From Synechococcales cyanobacterium GL140_1_metabinner_5_sub (lineage in GTDB: Bacteria > Cyanobacteriota > Cyanobacteriia > Cyanobacteriales > Chamaesiphonaceae): DNA of 46,684 bases. The notes under the pieces were generated by a model. It had not been told where the DNA came from, did no database searches, and saw only the letters and a list, made by a program, of their open reading frames with translations. The stretch is taken from positions 1 to 46,684 of the forward strand of contig JANYHM010000030.1 in assembly GCA_025359065.1 (NCBI GenBank), given 5' to 3'. How positions within the stretch are numbered: position 1 is the first letter of the stretch; every line of letters begins with the position of its first letter. The position numbers and the translations under genes are program-made. Of the stretch, positions 35,453-43,572 are shown piece by piece.

Positions 35453-36100
35453 ATGATCGATCGACATTTTAGTATTTGTGGGATTTTGTTAATTGGATTG
35501 ATGGGTTGTTCTGATAGCCCTAATCATGGCAACCGATCGACGGCGGCGGCTGCACTTCCGACAATAGCTGCGGAATCCCCTCCGCCTCCAGATGCCCCAA
35601 AACCAACGTTAGTTGCCAAGAAAAATAGCGATCGGCGAACAGTAGCAGACTATTTTTTGGCAATGCCTGCTAAGTATTTGCAGCTCATGATTGCTGGCCG
35701 TCAAAGACAGCAAATGCTGAATGGGGCAAAGCGGGGAGAAGCTAATAGCATTTACGATCTCAAGAATGGCTATCTATCAATGAATCCAGGTGGTGATACT
35801 TGTGGCTCTTATACGATGGCTATTTTTAACCGACCCACCGGTACTCCCTTAGTTGCCAGTAATATTTCTTGCACTGTTGGAGATGTTCTCGTAATCCTAG
35901 ACCCGGCTCAAAATTGGCAAGACGTGACTAAGACAGTTCTACCAGCAGATCTAACTCCCGATCCTGATCTCAAATATACGATTGGAGTAGTTCTACCTCG
36001 TATGGGTCGCGTTATTGAAATATTGCGTGTCAATGAAGATGGTAGCAAAAAGTCGATTGATCGCTATCGCTTTGAAGGTCAACGATTTGTTCAAAGATAA
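35453..36100 (+). CDS. Putative lipoprotein, function unknown
   Basis: A 215-residue protein with a lipoprotein signal: hydrophobic helix ICGILLIGLMGC with lipobox L-M-G-C at residues ~16-19, then a Pro-rich linker. The folded part begins near residue 60 (RRTVADYFLAMPAKYLQLM) and includes two further Cys (DTCGSYT and NISCTVGD) that could form a disulfide. I do not recognise the family, but it is likely periplasmic and membrane-tethered. 21 bp separate it from the Rpn-like gene. Confidence 0.7.
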   Translation: MIDRHFSICGILLIGLMGCSDSPNHGNRSTAAAALPTIAAESPPPPDAPKPTLVAKKNSDRRTVADYFLAMPAKYLQLMIAGRQRQQMLNGAKRGEANSIYDLKNGYLSMNPGGDTCGSYTMAIFNRPTGTPLVASNISCTVGDVLVILDPAQNWQDVTKTVLPADLTPDPDLKYTIGVVLPRMGRVIEILRVNEDGSKKSIDRYRFEGQRFVQR

Positions 36101-36121
36101 ATTAAAGCCCAGTTGATATAA

Positions 36122-37090
36122 ATGACAACACCCTTAGATAGCCCGTGGAAGCAGATTTTAGAGTCTTACTTCCCACAATTTATGGCTTTTTTCTTTCCAG
36201 AGGCATACAGCCAGATTGATTGGAATCGAGACTTTGAATTTTTAGATGGAGAGCTTCAGCAGGTAACGCTGGAAGCCGAGACTGGCAAAAGAATTACCGA
36301 TAAATTGGTTAAGGTCTATCTACAAAACGGTGAAGAACGATGGATAGTTGCGCACATCGAGATTCAGAATCAAAAAGAGGCCGAATTTGGTGAACGGGCC
36401 TTTGTTTACTATGCGCGATTACGAGATAAATTCAAGCGAGAGGTGGCCAGTTTTGCAGTGCTGGGAGATACCGATGTAAATTGGCGACCCAATTCTTTTG
36501 CGCGGGAGACGTTGGGCTTTAATCTTCAGGCTTCTTTTCCAATCGTGAAATTGGTAGACTATAAGAAGCGGAAGGATGATCTGGCTGCCAGTGACAATCC
36601 TTTTGCAGTGGTAGTACAAGCTCATTTAGCAGCTCAAGCTACTAAGGGTAAAGAAAGTCAGCAGCGGCGCAGAAAGCAGAAGTTTGCTCTGATGACGATG
36701 ATGTACCAAAAAGGGTACAGCCGTCAGGAAGTTATTGACCTGTTTCGTTTCATCGCATGGGTGATGACTTTGCCGCCAGAGCTAGAAGAGGCTTTCAAAC
36801 AAGATTTAATAGCTTATGAGGACGAAAGAAACATGCCATATATTAGCAATCTTGAAAAGGAAGGCGAAGCCAGAGGTCGAGAAGCTGGCAAAGTTGAGTT
36901 GGTTATTAAGCTCTTGGAACGTCGGATTGGCAAGATCTCTGAGGAAACTTTTGTGAAGATTAAGATGTTGCCGATAGCTCCGCTTGCGCCAAAGGCGATC
37001 GAACAAATAGAGCAGCTTGGTGAAGATCTAATGGATTTCACAAGCAGTAAAGATTTGACAGATTGGCTTCAGCCTTTTGCTGGCTCTTAG
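36122..37090 (+). CDS. Rpn/PD-(D/E)XK family protein with DUF4351-like tail
   Basis: A 322-residue protein of the Rpn/YhgA-like transposase-nuclease group common in cyanobacteria. The N-terminal PD-(D/E)XK core shows DWNRDFEFLDGEL, VKVYLQNGEERWIVAHIEIQ (Glu-x-Gln active-site pair) and RAFVYYARLRDKF. The C-terminal part is charged (GEARGREAGKVELVIKLLERR) and ends with the DUF4351-like EQLGEDLMDF. A short insertion IAPLAPKAI in that tail coincides with a dispersed DNA repeat. Recombination-promoting nuclease activity is known for E. coli Rpn proteins; activity here is inference. Confidence 0.8.
   Translation: MTTPLDSPWKQILESYFPQFMAFFFPEAYSQIDWNRDFEFLDGELQQVTLEAETGKRITDKLVKVYLQNGEERWIVAHIEIQNQKEAEFGERAFVYYARLRDKFKREVASFAVLGDTDVNWRPNSFARETLGFNLQASFPIVKLVDYKKRKDDLAASDNPFAVVVQAHLAAQATKGKESQQRRRKQKFALMTMMYQKGYSRQEVIDLFRFIAWVMTLPPELEEAFKQDLIAYEDERNMPYISNLEKEGEARGREAGKVELVIKLLERRIGKISEETFVKIKMLPIAPLAPKAIEQIEQLGEDLMDFTSSKDLTDWLQPFAGS
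36976..37001. repeat. Short dispersed repeat, copy 1
   Basis: GCTCCGCTTGCGCC-AAA-GGCGATCG, inside the Rpn-like gene. It matches 37378-37402 except for one base and a central AAA/TTT inversion. It is read in frame as APLAPKAI. Confidence 0.55.
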
Positions 37091-37308
37091 CGGCTCTCTA
37101 AAAGGTTGAGCCTGTCTAATATCTTTAGACCTTCGGCAGCACTTCCCCGCGTTGCCATCAGCTTAAATCTGGTGTGGGTATCAAACTCCACCAAGGCGAT
37201 CGTAGAAATCTTTTCGATCAGCTTGTTTACACTAACTCCTTGAGACTCAGCGAGTTCTTTTAATCGGAGATGTTTATTGTCTGGTATCCGAATGGTCAAA
37301 GTAGCCAT
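37087..37308 (-). CDS. Ribbon-helix-helix-like antitoxin
   Basis: A 73-residue protein with the N-terminal pattern MATLTIRIPDNKHLRLKELAESQGVSVNKLIEKI, typical of CopG/HicB-like ribbon-helix-helix antitoxins that pair with PIN-domain toxins. Ribosome-binding site GGAGTT precedes the ATG. The remnant of a PIN toxin lies immediately upstream on the same strand. The gene overlaps the Rpn-like stop by 4 bp in antisense orientation. Confidence 0.75.
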   Translation of the reverse strand: MATLTIRIPDNKHLRLKELAESQGVSVNKLIEKISTIALVEFDTHTRFKLMATRGSAAEGLKILDRLNLLESR

Positions 37309-37312
37309 AGGG

Positions 37313-37490
37313 TTAACTCCTAATGATTTGCTCTGGTTTCAAAATTGATACATTTGGGAAAGTCAGCTCAGGCGATGGCTTCGCTTGCGCCTTTGGCGAT
37401 CGAAAGTCCCTAAGATTATTGGTGGCAACAATCCTAGCATTTCCGGTCACGGCTAACTCAATTAGATACTTACAAGCCCCGCAATGTTAA
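37313..37490 (-). pseudogene. Truncated PIN-domain toxin, C-terminal remnant
   Basis: Minus-strand frame ending at TAA 37313-37315 reads ...YLIELAVTGNARIVATNNLRDFR..., then ELTFPNVSILKPEQII. This matches the C-terminal third of PIN-family toxins (typically LAVAGNA..IVTNN..DF followed by LRFPNLRVLTPEEF). The N-terminal catalytic part is missing, cut where the DUF3370 3' end begins. Between the two conserved parts an extra SPKAQAKPSP coincides with a dispersed repeat. The toxin is almost certainly inactive; the antitoxin survives. Confidence 0.7.
37371..37402. repeat. Short dispersed repeat, copy 2
   Basis: GGCGATGGCTTCGCTTGCGCCTTTGGCGATCG, partly self-complementary (CGATGGC...GGCGATCG). It interrupts the PIN-toxin remnant in frame and is nearly the same as 36976-37001. 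Confidence 0.55.
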
Positions 37491-38834
37491 AACTTGGGGA
37501 GGAGTAGCATCTGGAGGATAGAGTAAATCTACCTGCACAGATCGATTACTGCGGGGTGGCAAAGTCAGATTCACCAATGGACTACCCTGGTCGCCACGTC
37601 TTTGCACCAAGTGATAATACTTTGTTTGCATAGTGCCTTGGTCATTAGGATAACTAACTTTCACCGTGCCTCGAAAATGCACAGCACGCGGTAATGGGTT
37701 CAGAAATCGCAAAACACCATCGATCGATTCTTGCTTCAAAGGAGTTTGTAAGGCCACTGTTACCTGTCGAGCCGTAGCACTCGGATTCGAGAGCGGTAGC
37801 TTCAAACTATAGTGCACTCCATAGTTACCGTGCGATTCATAAGCAGTATCGGGGTAGCGCACCGCCATTTTGGCTGATGCCACTTGCCCGGTGCCCATTT
37901 GACCACCCACAAGTGTTGAAATTCCCCAAGAGATGGCTTTGCCTGCTGCTGGTACCGTCAAATTTTGTTTTCCTAGATCAGTCAAGTTAGCCTGCCAGCG
38001 AGAACCGATCGATACCCCAGCCACGCGGCCATAGGTAATACCGCCGGGGCTATTGGGAACAGTAGGTGCTACGTCACGCGGGCTAGACAGCTCGCCTTTC
38101 TGTAACAAGTTTTGCCATTCAGCCAGAGTAGGAGCACGTTCGACACCGTTGGAACTGGGGGCAAATAGCGCCATGCTGGCGGCATAAACCTTGCCGTTGC
38201 TCTGAAGACGAATGTAGCTCGATCGACCGTTCAAAGGTGGAGTTAGTCCTTTTACCGGCACTGGCAAGTTCATTAACATTTGGCTGCCGCCGGGAGGAAT
38301 AACGATTTGCTCAGGAAAAATACTTTGTCTGCGATCGCGCAGCACATCACTAGTTGCCCGACTACCTGGTCCGGCAAACACGCTGCCGTTGGGGTCTTCG
38401 ATTTGGCCAGCCAAGCTCACAAAAGGGGCATCGGGTTGGCTGAGGTAACTCGCACCCTGTAAAACTTTGACTGTTACTGGTTTGTTGGTGGGGTTCTGGA
38501 GCATTACGCCGATGTATAAACTGCGCAGATCTTTCTCGGGTTTGGCTTGGGCTACATGGTGAGCAAAAACATCAAAGTTTCCAGAAAAAGCATAGTTTAA
38601 ATGGGCTGCTGGATGGGCTTTGTTCTCACCAGGAAAAGTGGAAAGCAGAATGCCTTCTTTTAAGACTTTTTCAGGGCTGTTGCTGTTAAAGACTGGTGTT
38701 CGATCGAGTCTTCCTGGCAAAGCGCGAACTTCTTGGGCAAGAGAAACTTCTTGGGGTGGCGGGGTGGCAGCGAGGAGAGATTGGGGGTAAACGAAGGCAA
38801 TTATTGGCAGCATATTGTAAGGCAGAGATAGCAT
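37470..38834 (-). CDS. DUF3370 family exported protein
   Basis: A 454-residue protein with an N-terminal signal-like helix (MLSLPYNMLPIIAFVYPQ, then LLAA). The domain has LPGRLDRTPVFNSNSPEKV, EGILLSTFPG, NYAFSGNFDVFAHH and later GNYGVHYSLKLPLSNPS. This is the cyanobacterial DUF3370 family, probably periplasmic or surface-associated; function not established. Start ATG 38834, 22 bp beyond the folD stop on the same strand, so co-transcription with folD is likely. Confidence 0.85.
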   Translation of the reverse strand: MLSLPYNMLPIIAFVYPQSLLAATPPPQEVSLAQEVRALPGRLDRTPVFNSNSPEKVLKEGILLSTFPGENKAHPAAHLNYAFSGNFDVFAHHVAQAKPEKDLRSLYIGVMLQNPTNKPVTVKVLQGASYLSQPDAPFVSLAGQIEDPNGSVFAGPGSRATSDVLRDRRQSIFPEQIVIPPGGSQMLMNLPVPVKGLTPPLNGRSSYIRLQSNGKVYAASMALFAPSSNGVERAPTLAEWQNLLQKGELSSPRDVAPTVPNSPGGITYGRVAGVSIGSRWQANLTDLGKQNLTVPAAGKAISWGISTLVGGQMGTGQVASAKMAVRYPDTAYESHGNYGVHYSLKLPLSNPSATARQVTVALQTPLKQESIDGVLRFLNPLPRAVHFRGTVKVSYPNDQGTMQTKYYHLVQRRGDQGSPLVNLTLPPRSNRSVQVDLLYPPDATPPQVLTLRGL

Positions 38835-38855
38835 GAATATTTAGGACTGTGTTGA

Positions 38856-39722
38856 TTAGAGCTGCTGTTCCCAACTCCACACCGTATTCTCTAGCAGCAT
38901 AGTGACAGTCATAGCTCCAATGCCGCCAGGGACAGGGGTAATATGACTAGCGATCGGCAAAATACCATCAAAATCCATATCGCCCACGAGTCGAGACTTG
39001 CCATCGGGTTGGGTGATGCGGTTGATACCTACATCAATGGCGATCGCACCGGGTTTAACCATCTCGGCAGTAATCATTTGCTCTCGACCCACAGCGGCCA
39101 CCAAAATATCAGCTTGGCAACAGACTGCGGCGAGGTCTGGGGTTTTAGAGTGGGCAATGGTGACGGTGGCGTTGGCATCTAAAAGCATGAGGGCTAATGG
39201 TTTGCCCACAAGAATGCTGCGACCGACAACTACGGCAGTTTTTCCGGCTGCTGCTAGGTTGTATTCAGCCATTAACCGCATTACCCCTGCGGGGGTGCAA
39301 CTGCGCAGTCCTGGTTCGCTGCGGACTAGATGGCCAAGGTTGAGTGGGTGGAGTCCGTCGGCATCTTTGTGGGGGACAATTTCGTAAAGGAGGGCGATGG
39401 AGTCGAGGTGGTCTGGGAGGGGGAGCTGGACTAAGATGCCGTCTACTCGATCGTCGTTGTTTAGTTCGTGGATGACGGCGGTGAGTTCTGCTTGGGTGGC
39501 GCTGGTGGGGAAGTGTTTGCCGAAAGAGTTGATGCCGATTTTGGCGCAGGCGGTTTCTTTGCCTTTGACGTAAGCGGCGCTGGCGGGGTTGTCGCCGACC
39601 ATCAAGACGGCTAGCCCAGGTGGACGACCTATTTGGGGCTGTAGTCGATCGATCTTGGCTTTCAGTTCACCCTGCATTTTCTGGGCGAGGGCTTTACCGT
39701 CCAAAATTGTTGCTGTAGACAT
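38856..39722 (-). CDS. folD: Bifunctional methylene-THF dehydrogenase/methenyl-THF cyclohydrolase
   Basis: A 288-residue FolD that interconverts 5,10-methylene-THF, methenyl-THF and 10-formyl-THF using NADP+. Signatures are [15 protein letters not shown] (catalytic Lys), [14 protein letters not shown] and the Rossmann segment [17 protein letters not shown], with the final [18 protein letters not shown]. Length is normal. Divergent from the 39853 gene. It is the last core-metabolism gene before the accessory island. Confidence 0.95.
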   Translation of the reverse strand: MSTATILDGKALAQKMQGELKAKIDRLQPQIGRPPGLAVLMVGDNPASAAYVKGKETACAKIGINSFGKHFPTSATQAELTAVIHELNNDDRVDGILVQLPLPDHLDSIALLYEIVPHKDADGLHPLNLGHLVRSEPGLRSCTPAGVMRLMAEYNLAAAGKTAVVVGRSILVGKPLALMLLDANATVTIAHSKTPDLAAVCCQADILVAAVGREQMITAEMVKPGAIAIDVGINRITQPDGKSRLVGDMDFDGILPIASHITPVPGGIGAMTVTMLLENTVWSWEQQL

Positions 39723-39852
39723 CTCGAATCTTTCCTCGGGGCAATTGCAGCTCTATCTTAGCCGAAGTGCTATTCCTTGGTGGCAAGGGAAAATCTGTAG
39801 CCGGTCGATCGAAGATTTGATAGTATGAGATGGTATTAATGCGGTGTTAGTG

Positions 39853-40119
39853 ATGTTCGATATGCTGTTAGAATTGGCTCGCTCTGGTGCCCCACAGCAC
39901 GCGATCGAGGTGTTGCTGGGTTCTGCTGCACTCAAGACGATGGAGGATGGGGCGCTGAAGGATTTGGGTAAGCAGGCGGCGGCGCAGGGACTGGAAGATG
40001 TGCGGAAGCTGGGGGCTAAGATATGGCAGCGGTTGGGGTGGACGGCGGCGGAGACTACGGAGCGGTTGAAGGCTGTTGATGAACCAGAGGTGATGGAGGC
40101 AATGGTGGTAGAGGTTTGA
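39853..40119 (+). CDS. Small helical protein, first segment of an NB-ARC gene interrupted by TGA
   Basis: An 88-residue, Ala/Glu-rich helical protein (LARSGAPQHAIEVLLGSAA... LGKQAAAQGLEDVRKLGAKI... WTAAETTERLKAVDEPEVM). No family is recognised. It ends at TGA 40117-40119. The same frame continues after that TGA through the 40123 segment and, past a second TGA, into the NB-ARC domain. It may be the N-terminal domain of one large STAND protein, or a separate, translationally coupled small protein. GTG starts at 39844 and 39850 are alternatives. Confidence 0.6.
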   Translation: MFDMLLELARSGAPQHAIEVLLGSAALKTMEDGALKDLGKQAAAQGLEDVRKLGAKIWQRLGWTAAETTERLKAVDEPEVMEAMVVEV

Positions 40120-40122
40120 TCG

Positions 40123-40272
40123 GTGGTGGATCAGGATGCGTCTTTGCGATCGGAAGTTGAGGCGCTGTTGAAAAAGTTGGCTGCTGGGAATAAGGTATCT
40201 GGGAATAACTCGATTAACATTGGGGGAAATGCTTCTGGCAATACTTTCAACTTCAATAATAACTATGGCTGA
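40123..40272 (+). CDS. Asn/Gly-rich linker segment between two in-frame TGA codons
   Basis: 49 codons between TGA 40117-40119 and TGA 40270-40272, in the same frame as both neighbours. It starts with two GTG codons, has a helical part (LRSEVEALLKKLAAGNK) and then an Asn/Gly-rich stretch NNSINIGGNASGNTFNFNNN, as seen in linkers of cyanobacterial STAND and effector-associated-domain proteins. It could be a small protein from GTG 40123, or the middle of a gene broken by two nonsense codons. Confidence 0.5.
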   Translation: MVDQDASLRSEVEALLKKLAAGNKVSGNNSINIGGNASGNTFNFNNNYG

Positions 40273-40317
40273 CTGGAGCCGGCGAAACCGGAATCGCCTA
40301 AAAGCTATCTGCCGCCT

Positions 40318-42432
40318 TTGCCTGGTAGTCTGGTGACTCAGGCTCAGTTTATGGGTCGAGATGAAGATTTGCAGGCGGTGCATGAGTTTTTGCAGCAGGC
40401 TGCGCCAGTGGTGCTCTGTGCTTTAAAGGGGATGGGGGGTATTGGAAAAACGGAGTTGGCGTTGCAATATGCCAGTGCGCACACAGCAGATTATCCGGGC
40501 GGTGTGGGTTGGTTGAATGCGCGGGAAAATTTGGAATTGCAGTTAACGCCTTTGGATTTGGAGCCAGCGCCGAGTGATTGGACGCAGGAGCAGCGGATTA
40601 GACGCTGTTGGAGTTACTGGGGGCAGGGTGTCAAGCTGTTGATTTTTGATGATGTGCAGGACGATGAGTCGGTGCAGCCTTTTATCCCGCCTTCTGGTTT
40701 GGGGTTTAAGGTGTTGATGACAAGTCGTCGTCGTTTGTTGGGTTCTTGTTATGAGGTGCAAGTATTGAGTGAGGAGGCGGCTTTGAAGCTGTTGCGGTAT
40801 TTGACAGATCAGGAGCGGATTGATCGGGAGTTGGGGACGGCAAAGGAAATTTGTAATTGGCTGGGCTATTTGCCGTTGGGTTTGGAGTTGGTGGGTCGAT
40901 ATTTGGCTTGGCAGCCAGATCTGAGCTTAGTAGATTTATGGGAGTCGTTGCAGGCTGAGCGGTTGGCTGCGGAGGCGATGTTGGAGGCTGTGCCGGGGAT
41001 GACGGCAAAGGTGGGTGTGGTGGCGGCTTTTAGTTTGAGTTGGAAGCAGTTGAGTAAGAATGCTCAAACTTTGGCGATGCTGTTGAGTGTGTTTGCTTTG
41101 GCAGAAATTCCGTGGCGATTGGTGGTTGATTGTTGGGAAGGGGATGATAGCACTAGGCTACGAGATAGGGAGCTACAGCAACTCAGTCTGTTAAGCAGGG
41201 TACGGCAAGAAGTTTATGAACTACATTCTTTGCTGCGGGAGTTCTTTGCGGTGAAGTTGGCTCAGTACCCAGAGCGGGAGTCTTTGATCACTCGGTTTGC
41301 TGAGGCGCTGACAGCAGAGGCGAAGACGGTGGAGCAAATTGTGGTGATCGAGGAACAAGAGCGATTGAAGTTGTCGATTCCTCATTTGCGGGAAGCGGTA
41401 CAGTATCATGAATATCTGTCAGTAGACGATAAGACTTGGTGCTGTACAGCTTCAGCCCGTTTTCATGAAAGTTGTAGCTTGTTTAAGAAAGCGGAAGAGT
41501 TGTATATGCAATCGCTGGAGATCCGAGAAAATCAGTCAGGAGCAGAGCACCCAGACACCGCCACCAGCCTGAATAACCTCGCTACATTTTATTATTCAAT
41601 GGGACGGTATGGGGAAGCAGAGCCTCTGTATTTGCGATCGTCGAAAATCCGAGAAAAGTATTTAGGAGCAGAGCACCCAGACACTTCTGCCAGCCTGAAT
41701 AACCTCGCTGGATTATATAAATTTATGGGACGTTATGGAGAAGCTGAACCACTGTTATTGCGATCATTAGAAATCCGAGAAAAGCAGTTAGGAGAAAAGC
41801 ACCCAGACACCTCCATCAGCCTGAATAGCCTCGCTGAATTGTATAAATCTATGGGATGTTATGGGGCAGCGGAGCCTCTATATTTGCGATCGTTAAACAT
41901 CCGAGAAAAGCAGTTAGGAGGAGAGCATCCAGACACCGCTGAAAGCCTGAACAACCTTGCTACATTCTTTTGTGCAACAGGACGTTATGGGGAAGCGGAG
42001 CCTCTGTATTTGCGATCATCAAAAATTCGAGAAGAGCAGTTAGGGGAAGAGCACCCAGACACCGCCGACAGCCTAAATAACCTCGCTTTATTATATCGAT
42101 CAGTAAGAAGTTATGGGAAAGCGGAGCCTCTGTATTTGCGATCATTAAAAATCCGAGAAAAGCAGTTAGGAGGAGAGCACCCAGACATCGCCACCAGTCT
42201 GAATAACCTCGCTGAATTGTATCATGCAGCAGGATGGTATGGGGAAGCGGAGCCTCTGTATTTGCGATCACTAGAAATCCTTGAAAAGCAGCTAGGAGCA
42301 GCACACCCCAACACCGTTACTTGCTCAAAGAATCTTGCTGGACTCCGTGAAGCCATGGGTCGATCAAATTCTCCTGTCAAACGGCTTCTAAACTGGATTG
42401 TCGATTTCGTCAGCACAATCTTCAAACGTTAG
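40318..42432 (+). CDS. NB-ARC ATPase with TPR array (STAND/NLR-like)
   Basis: A 704-residue protein when started at TTG 40318. It has an NB-ARC core: FMGRDEDL, P-loop GMGGIGKT (38-45), Walker B LLIFDDV (107-113), TSRRRLL and the GLPL-equivalent YLPLGLELVGRYLA (183-197). A winged-helix region follows and then about seven kinesin-light-chain-type TPRs of 42 residues (~380-680). The repeat units (GRYGEAEPLYLRSL.IREKQLGAEHP) are almost identical at DNA level. Such STAND proteins are signalling or anti-phage sensors. The frame is open upstream to a TGA at 40270 with no good start, so the true N terminus is uncertain. Its 3' end is duplicated at 43321. Confidence 0.82.
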   Translation: MPGSLVTQAQFMGRDEDLQAVHEFLQQAAPVVLCALKGMGGIGKTELALQYASAHTADYPGGVGWLNARENLELQLTPLDLEPAPSDWTQEQRIRRCWSYWGQGVKLLIFDDVQDDESVQPFIPPSGLGFKVLMTSRRRLLGSCYEVQVLSEEAALKLLRYLTDQERIDRELGTAKEICNWLGYLPLGLELVGRYLAWQPDLSLVDLWESLQAERLAAEAMLEAVPGMTAKVGVVAAFSLSWKQLSKNAQTLAMLLSVFALAEIPWRLVVDCWEGDDSTRLRDRELQQLSLLSRVRQEVYELHSLLREFFAVKLAQYPERESLITRFAEALTAEAKTVEQIVVIEEQERLKLSIPHLREAVQYHEYLSVDDKTWCCTASARFHESCSLFKKAEELYMQSLEIRENQSGAEHPDTATSLNNLATFYYSMGRYGEAEPLYLRSSKIREKYLGAEHPDTSASLNNLAGLYKFMGRYGEAEPLLLRSLEIREKQLGEKHPDTSISLNSLAELYKSMGCYGAAEPLYLRSLNIREKQLGGEHPDTAESLNNLATFFCATGRYGEAEPLYLRSSKIREEQLGEEHPDTADSLNNLALLYRSVRSYGKAEPLYLRSLKIREKQLGGEHPDIATSLNNLAELYHAAGWYGEAEPLYLRSLEILEKQLGAAHPNTVTCSKNLAGLREAMGRSNSPVKRLLNWIVDFVSTIFKR

Positions 42433-42452
42433 AGAAAATACAGCATCCTAAC

Positions 42453-43247
42453 TCACTCCAGAGTTTCTGGATCGATGCCCAATTCCCGTAGTTTATTGGC
42501 CAATCGATCGGCTCGTTCTTGAGCAGCCTCGGCTCGTTGAACCTCCTGCTCAGTCCTCTCCACCTGCGTAGGAATCCAATTACCTTGCCGATCGAACCAG
42601 CGCAACCAACGACCACTCACCCCTTGATAAACACCCTCCCACACCCTCAAACCCAGATCTAACATCTCAAACCAAAACCCATCCTCATTTACCACTACCT
42701 CTTGATAGCGATTCTCTTGGTGTTGAAACAATCGAAAATGATTAGTAGTGCGGTCATAGATAGCGTAATAGGGTACTTGCAGCATTTGTTCATACACATG
42801 CCATTTCGTCGGTGGCTTACCCACGACTTGTAAAGTTTGTCCCAGATCTTCTTCTTCCGTACCGGGCGACAGCAGTTCCACTATCAAAAAAGGCGCAGCC
42901 CCCTCCTGCCACAACACATAACTCCAGCGCAACTCTTCCTGAGAACGACTAGCCGGGACACCCAACACCAAAAACCAATCTGGTCGTTTGTGCCACAAAG
43001 TATGATCAACATCGTAGTAAAGATTGAGATCAGCAGCCACAAAGTAGTCAGCCACCGCTGGCGGCAAGCAAGTTTCAGTCAATAACTGAGGCTGAAAACC
43101 ATGAAATTCATCACGCGCGGGGCAAGCGCTGGAGGAAACCTCCAGCGAAACCCCTTTAGCACTAGGCAAACCCATCTCCTCCGGGTCTTCACTGGGTAAA
43201 TCGTACATAGTCGGCAGATTCACCACCGGAGAACGAAGCTGGAACAT
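42453..43247 (-). CDS. Uma2 family protein with C-terminal coiled coil
   Basis: A 264-residue Uma2 protein of the longer cyanobacterial class. PD-(D/E)XK-like core: LYYDVDHTLWHKRPDWFLVLGV, FLIVELLSPGTEEEDLG and YEQMLQVPYYAIYDR. A C-terminal coiled coil (VERTEQEVQRAEAAQERADRLA) ends in LRELGIDPETL. The ATG at 43247 (MFQLRSPVVN) is chosen: upstream codons in the same frame are antisense to a TPR-gene remnant. It is antisense to the island and sits between two copies of the TPR gene 3' end. Confidence 0.88.
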   Translation of the reverse strand: MFQLRSPVVNLPTMYDLPSEDPEEMGLPSAKGVSLEVSSSACPARDEFHGFQPQLLTETCLPPAVADYFVAADLNLYYDVDHTLWHKRPDWFLVLGVPASRSQEELRWSYVLWQEGAAPFLIVELLSPGTEEEDLGQTLQVVGKPPTKWHVYEQMLQVPYYAIYDRTTNHFRLFQHQENRYQEVVVNEDGFWFEMLDLGLRVWEGVYQGVSGRWLRWFDRQGNWIPTQVERTEQEVQRAEAAQERADRLANKLRELGIDPETLE

Positions 43248-43318
43248 AAAAGCGCCCCAAGATTTTTGTACTATATTTTGAGTGTAACTCAAGACAGAAT
43301 ATGCAGCAAAGAAATCAC

Positions 43319-43545
43319 GGTATGTCCGATCGCTAGAAATCATTGAAAAGCAGCTAGGAGCAGCATACCCCAACACCGTTGCTTGCTCAAAGAATCTTGC
43401 TGGACTCCGTGAAGCCATGAGTCGATCGCCATCCCCAGTCCAACGACTCCTAAACCGGAGTGTGGATTTTATTCGCACAATCTTTAGTGTCTCTGACCTT
43501 GTGTTAAACTCGGAGCCATCCGCTACAAGAGAGCCACCATCGTAA
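43319..43545 (+). pseudogene. Remnant of the TPR gene 3' end
   Basis: Bases 43321-43428 match 42259-42366 (last TPR of the NB-ARC gene) with about 5 mismatches per 100 in the core. Similarity continues at protein level (LNRSVDFIRTIF versus LNWIVDFVSTIF) to about 43490, and the frame then runs to TAA 43543. No start or P-loop is present. It shows that the Uma2 gene lies between two copies of this end. Confidence 0.85.
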
Positions 43546-43572
43546 ACCTCCGCCTACCTATTCCCCCTAACC

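Noticed and set aside
40117-40272. TGA as selenocysteine or tryptophan codon
   Set aside because: No selenocysteine-type context or family, and other genes in the window use TGA as a normal stop; recoding is kept only as a minor option.
41500-42300. Tandem repeats as a possible CRISPR array
   Set aside because: The 126-bp period is coding and translates into regular 42-residue TPRs without spacers.
43248-43478. N-terminal extension of the Uma2 gene at 42453
   Set aside because: These codons are the antisense strand of the duplicated TPR gene end; similar antisense codons occur opposite the intact TPR gene, so they are not part of Uma2.
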